Source: Pseudomonadota bacterium (lineage in GTDB: Bacteria > Desulfobacterota > Binatia > Binatales > Binataceae). Taken from it: DNA of 64,000 nucleotides. The notes beneath the pieces were generated by a model that saw only the letters and a program-made list of their open reading frames with translations, did no database searches and had not been told where the DNA came from. Location of the stretch: positions 1 to 64,000 of the forward strand of contig JAJPHZ010000022.1 of NCBI GenBank assembly GCA_021325025.1, written 5' to 3'. The translations under genes and the position numbers were made by a program. Shown here piece after piece: positions 55,952 to 64,000 of the stretch (positions are counted from its first letter, which is position 1; every line of letters starts with the position of its first letter).

Positions 55952-56301
55952 AACTCTTCTAAGCAATATCAGGATGAACAAAGCCCGCAGGATGTCGCCC
56001 CGTATGCCGCCGCAGAGTGCACCGCGATGAAGGCCAGGGGGGCTGTGGAGCGATCCGCATCCGGTCCAGCCGCAGGACTTCAGGCACGGCACCACCTCGC
56101 CGCTGCTGGTCGACGCCAGCGGATGCCGCACAAGCAGCGAGCCTGCAGCGGGCCCGGTGGTGGGCAACGCCCGAACCCACATCTTCGAGTGGCCCGGATG
56201 TCCCTACTACTCGAGCATCGCGTTCGACAATCGGGTTCCCTTCCCAAGCCCGCAAGCGGCCGAAGCGGCAGGCTATCGGCCCGCGCACAATTGCCCGTGA
56301 T
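55952..56301 (+). pseudogene. Thermonuclease (SNase-like) gene fragment, 5' truncated and frameshifted
   Basis: Two frames join into the C-terminal half of a micrococcal-nuclease-type protein. The first frame (55952 to about 56040) reads YQDEQSPQ...YAAAECTAMKARG. After a one-base shift in a run of six G, the second frame reads LWSDPHPVQPQDFRHGTTS. It then gives an Ada-like Zn-binding tail (GNARTHIFEWPGCPYYS, NRVPFPSPQAAEAAGY, RPAHNCP) and TGA at 56299. The N-terminal nuclease half with the catalytic Arg is missing and a repeat end abuts the break. The gene is dead. Confidence 0.7.
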
Positions 56302-56408
56302 TGGGTGGCGTAAAATCGCGCTCTTTCATTTGGCGTCGACCAACGCCACCGCCATGAGCATCTGACGCGCTATTGCGTGGGGGCGGTGCGCCTGACAAAG
56401 ATTTGGCG

Positions 56409-57794
56409 ATGAAGCGTTTGGCGATTATCGGTTTGGACTGCGCGGCGCCGGCTTTGGTGTTCGACCGCTTTGCCGCAGACCTGCCCAACCTGCGCCGGCT
56501 GATGGAAGCGGGTTCGTGGGGGCCGCTGGCCAGTTGCGATCCGCCAATCACCGTACCCGCCTGGTCCTGCATGACAGCTAGCCGCGATGCCGGTCAACTG
56601 GGCTTTTACGGCTTTCGCAACCGCGGCAACTACAGCTACGACGCCTACCAGATCGCCGACTCGCGCGCAGTGCGCGTCCCGCGTCTGTGGGAGATTGCGT
56701 CGCAGGCCGGGCACGACGTGATCGTCCATGGTGTGCCGCAGACCTATCCAGTTAGTCCGGTGCGCGGTGCGATGGTCAGTTGCTTTCTGACCCCGTCGAC
56801 CAAAAGCCAGTACACCTATCCGGCCGATCTCAAGCCCATCGTCGAGCAGGTGTCGGGCGGCTACGTGTTGGACGTGGAGGACTTTCGCACCGAGGACAAG
56901 CGCGCACTGCTGGGGCGTATCCATGACAAGACCGCCAAGCATTTTAAGGTCGCGCGCCACCTACTGAGCACACGTCCGTGGCAGTTCTTCATGATGGTGG
57001 AGATGGGCGTCGACCGCGTCCATCACGGGTTCTGGCGCTTTATGGATCCGGCCAACCGCAACTATGTGGCGGGCAATCCGCTGGAGGATTCGATTCGCGA
57101 GTATTACCGCGCGGTGGATCGCGAGGTCGGCGAGTTGATCGCGCTGCTGCCCTCGGATTGCGCGGTGCTGGTCGTATCGGACCATGGCGCCAAGTCCATG
57201 GCAGGCGGCGTGTGCGTCAACGAATGGTTGATCGAGCACGGCTACCTGGTGCTCAAGGAATATCCCAAAACGCCGACGCCAATCACCACTGCGGCGATCG
57301 ACTGGAGCAAGACGCGCGCGTGGGGCGACGGCGGCTATTACGCACGCATCTTCCTCAACGTGCGCGGCCGCGAGCCCCAAGGCACGATTCCGCCCGGCGA
57401 GTACGAAGCCGTGCGCACCCAACTGGCGCACGAACTGGAGGCGATCTGCGATGAGAACGGCCGCCCACTGGGCACGCGCGCACTGCGCCCGCAGGACATC
57501 TACCGCGAGGTGAAGGGCATCGCGCCCGACCTGATCGTCTATTTCGGCGATCTCAACTGGCGCTCGGTGGGCAGCGTTGGCCTGGGCACCATCCTGACCT
57601 ACGAAAACGACACCGGCCCCGATGACGCCAACCACGATTACCACGGTATCTTCATCCTCGACGAGCGTGGCTCGCGTCCCAACACCACGCGCGGCCGTGT
57701 CGAGGGCCGTCAGTTGTACGACGTTGCACCCACCGCGCTGCGCCTGATGGGCCTGGAGCCGCCGCCGGGCATGATCGGCCGCTGCTGGGTGTAG
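56409..57794 (+). CDS. Alkaline phosphatase superfamily protein (second paralogue)
   Basis: The 461-residue protein has LAIIGLDCAAPALVF as the first metal-binding strand, CDPPITVPAWSCMTASRDAG with a candidate nucleophile Thr/Ser, MMVEMGVDRVHHGFWRFM, VLVVSDHGAKSMAGG and a C-terminal DYHGIFIL with the last metal ligand. It belongs to the same superfamily as the 52983-54728 protein but is shorter. It hydrolyses phosphate or sulphate esters, substrate unknown. The ATG at 56409 gives the normal family start, but no good ribosome-binding site is seen. Confidence 0.9.
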   Translation: MKRLAIIGLDCAAPALVFDRFAADLPNLRRLMEAGSWGPLASCDPPITVPAWSCMTASRDAGQLGFYGFRNRGNYSYDAYQIADSRAVRVPRLWEIASQAGHDVIVHGVPQTYPVSPVRGAMVSCFLTPSTKSQYTYPADLKPIVEQVSGGYVLDVEDFRTEDKRALLGRIHDKTAKHFKVARHLLSTRPWQFFMMVEMGVDRVHHGFWRFMDPANRNYVAGNPLEDSIREYYRAVDREVGELIALLPSDCAVLVVSDHGAKSMAGGVCVNEWLIEHGYLVLKEYPKTPTPITTAAIDWSKTRAWGDGGYYARIFLNVRGREPQGTIPPGEYEAVRTQLAHELEAICDENGRPLGTRALRPQDIYREVKGIAPDLIVYFGDLNWRSVGSVGLGTILTYENDTGPDDANHDYHGIFILDERGSRPNTTRGRVEGRQLYDVAPTALRLMGLEPPPGMIGRCWV

Positions 57795-57945
57795 GTCGCG
57801 CCGGCTGGCAGCTTCCAGTTCACACCAACCCTGTGCGCGCCACGGTTAGGGCGGCGCTATCTTAATCTTCTTCGGCGGCGTGCCGAAGCGCTTCTTCTCA
57901 AAACATCATATGCCGAGCCACATTCGGCAGCGGCTGCGAATGTTC

Positions 57946-58110
57946 TTTGCTCTTTTTTCGGTTGACGTCGCGCCGTTCAAAGATGTGCAGGGCAAGGTGC
58001 TCGGCATCCTGGCCGCCGCGCGCGACGTCAGCGACCATCGTCACCCGTTGGAACGCCGGGGCAGAGCGGCTGTTGGGCTACGCCGCCGCCGACATGAGCG
58101 GCCGCAGCAT
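57946..58110 (+). pseudogene. Fragments of two PAS domains joined by deletion
   Basis: The end of a PAS domain (SVDVAPFKDVQGKVLGILAA, ARDVSDH) is followed directly, in another frame, by the beginning of another (VTRWNAGAERLLGYAAADMS, GRS). A complete array of this kind exists downstream at 59273-64000, with similar phrases at each unit. This remnant is most likely the scar of a recombination or deletion between tandem PAS repeats. Confidence 0.6.
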
Positions 58111-58121
58111 AACCGCGTGCG

Positions 58122-58199
58122 ATGGAGCTGGCACTGGAGAGCGCGATGCCCACCTACAGCGGCGGATTGGGTGTGCTGGCCGGCGATACGCTGCAGCGC
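58122..58199 (+). pseudogene. Alpha-glucan phosphorylase fragment
   Basis: Twenty-five codons read [20 protein letters not shown] then GDTLQ. This is a near-exact match to the N-terminal motif of alpha-glucan (glycogen/maltodextrin) phosphorylases (E[20 protein letters not shown]). Nothing before or after belongs to that protein. It is a chance-preserved shard. Confidence 0.65.
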
Positions 58200-58435
58200 G
58201 GTCAAGAAGGAGGCGTCCCAGATGGCAATTACGTCGACAAGGCGTCATCCGTCGGACAAGACGCGGAGCACTCTCGAGGAAAGTTTTCACCTATACAGTC
58301 AAACCCTTCGGAGACTTTGTACTCAATGCCGCGCGGCACGAACTCAAGTGCGCTTGTCCCCAATTCTTGGCGGGCAGATGAGATTTGCAGGCGGCATGCT
58401 TGTTGCTCATCCACAGGGGGCGTAGCAACGCATGC

Positions 58436-59272
58436 ATGATGCACCGCATTGAACATCATGACTCGCTAAAGGTTGAAGACCGGAAGGTCAGCCAGCCAAT
58501 CACGGCCGCTGCGCAAGAATTCTTCTATGACCTGACGCGGTTTACGCTGGCTGACATGGTGCGATGCGGCGGGATGGTGCGGCGGTTGGCGGCCGATGCG
58601 CCGACCATGGAAGAGGCGGCGCAAGCGGTCACCGTCTACCTTTATGAACATCTGCTGGATAAAGCTTCCAACCGGCGCGCCTGCGTTCTGGTACGCCTGT
58701 TCAAGACCCATCCTTACGGAGGGCTGAGTGCGGAATTGCAGTCATTCGCCGCTGCGATGGCGCACGGGGCGGCCCTGAGCACGGACAGCAACTGCCTGAC
58801 GCTACTGGGTTCGGCGGGTGAGGAGCCGCAATGGAACTCTCGCCGCACCTCCAAGGCCCATCAATGCATCCCACTGCTCAGCGAGGCGATGCTCGAGCAG
58901 TTCCCGATGATTTCGCAGATGATACGCCAGCTCGGCCTGACCACGGCCGAAGTGATGCGCACCAGCCCCGAGCTGGCCGCCCAATTGGAGCGGCGAAGGT
59001 TCGGCGTCTTTCACGTGCCGGTGGCGTTGGGCAGTCCTTTCGTCCCGGCACAGAAGGATTTCGTTGTGCCGTATAACGTCCAGTCGGTACTGGGCTGCAG
59101 CGACGTCCTGCCCGATGGCGACATTTTTGTGCTGATGATTTTTGCCCGGGTGGCAATTACCGCCGCCACCGCGCAGATGTTTCACACTGTCGCGCTCAGT
59201 TTGAAACTCGGGCTGCTGACGCTAGCGGAGCGGCCGGTCTTCATCGACGGCGCGATACCGGGGGAAAGGTGA
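58436..59272 (+). CDS. Sensor-like protein upstream of the PAS-array kinase
   Basis: The protein has about 278 residues from ATG 58436; the start is uncertain because there is no clear ribosome-binding site and alternatives exist. Its helical first half ([36 protein letters not shown]) is followed by an alpha/beta domain resembling a GAF-type sensor (LRCACVL-like [34 protein letters not shown]). I do not recognise a named family. Its stop is one base before the ATG of the hybrid kinase, so the two are translated together, probably as accessory sensor and kinase. Confidence 0.6.
   Translation: MMHRIEHHDSLKVEDRKVSQPITAAAQEFFYDLTRFTLADMVRCGGMVRRLAADAPTMEEAAQAVTVYLYEHLLDKASNRRACVLVRLFKTHPYGGLSAELQSFAAAMAHGAALSTDSNCLTLLGSAGEEPQWNSRRTSKAHQCIPLLSEAMLEQFPMISQMIRQLGLTTAEVMRTSPELAAQLERRRFGVFHVPVALGSPFVPAQKDFVVPYNVQSVLGCSDVLPDGDIFVLMIFARVAITAATAQMFHTVALSLKLGLLTLAERPVFIDGAIPGER

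Positions 59273-64000
<4,728 letters not shown>

Overview
The window is high-GC chromosomal DNA from a Gram-negative bacterium. Evidence for this includes an outer-membrane beta-barrel porin, a Rieske/cytochrome b plus caa3-type oxidase operon, and a CCA-encoding tRNA. The number of flavin/F420-type luciferase-like monooxygenases (LLM), amidohydrolases of the ACMSD type, SDR dehydrogenases, a DUF1329 protein, acyl-CoA dehydrogenase and hydantoinase/oxoprolinase subunits suggests an aerobic soil or sediment heterotroph. It is probably one of the uncultured lineages once grouped with Deltaproteobacteria (Binatota-like), but that placement is an inference from gene content and no taxonomic marker is present.

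Layout. 1-3.7 kb: the end of a MazF/PemK-type toxin-antitoxin pair and a complete DUF499 (COG1483) ATPase typical of defence islands but without its usual partners. 3.7-9.4 kb: CtaG, an SDR, and a HyuB-HyuA pair. 9.5-16.7 kb: one co-directional respiratory operon encoding caa3 oxidase subunits II-I-III, a multi-span membrane protein of unknown function, a diheme lipoprotein cytochrome c, a Rieske protein and a b6-like cytochrome b fused to a cytochrome c domain, i.e. complexes III and IV together. 17-28 kb: a catabolic region with four LLM oxidoreductases (two a tandem duplication), two amidohydrolases, a DUF1329 protein, a TIM-barrel isomerase-like protein, an NTF2-like protein and a frameshifted VOC pseudogene. 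28-31.6 kb: a HEAT-repeat membrane protein, an AT-rich island with a good sigma70-type promoter, a ~320-nt hairpin-rich leader, a lone TadG-like protein and tRNA-Arg(ACG). 31.8-39.2 kb: GST, epoxide hydrolase, SDR, carboxymuconolactone-decarboxylase-like protein, then a four-gene unit: a diiron protein with a full ligand set, an adjacent paralogue that has lost almost all ligands, an SCP2-like lipid-binding protein and an LLM oxidoreductase. This unit is the best candidate in the window for an undescribed enzyme system.

39.2-50.1 kb: small inverted-repeat elements, an XRE regulator, an acyl-CoA dehydrogenase, porin-glnA with a strong terminator, DUF3501, and a Fur/PerR-katG pair. 50.1-57.8 kb: zinc-ribbon proteins, a GT39-type glycosyltransferase and two alkaline-phosphatase-superfamily proteins flanking a decayed interval that holds a broken thermonuclease gene. 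57.9-64 kb: fragments of PAS and glucan-phosphorylase genes, a sensor-like protein, and a hybrid histidine kinase with nine tandem PAS domains that runs off the right edge.

No CRISPR array, rRNA, prophage or intact insertion sequence was seen. Two families of small non-coding repeats are scattered through the window.
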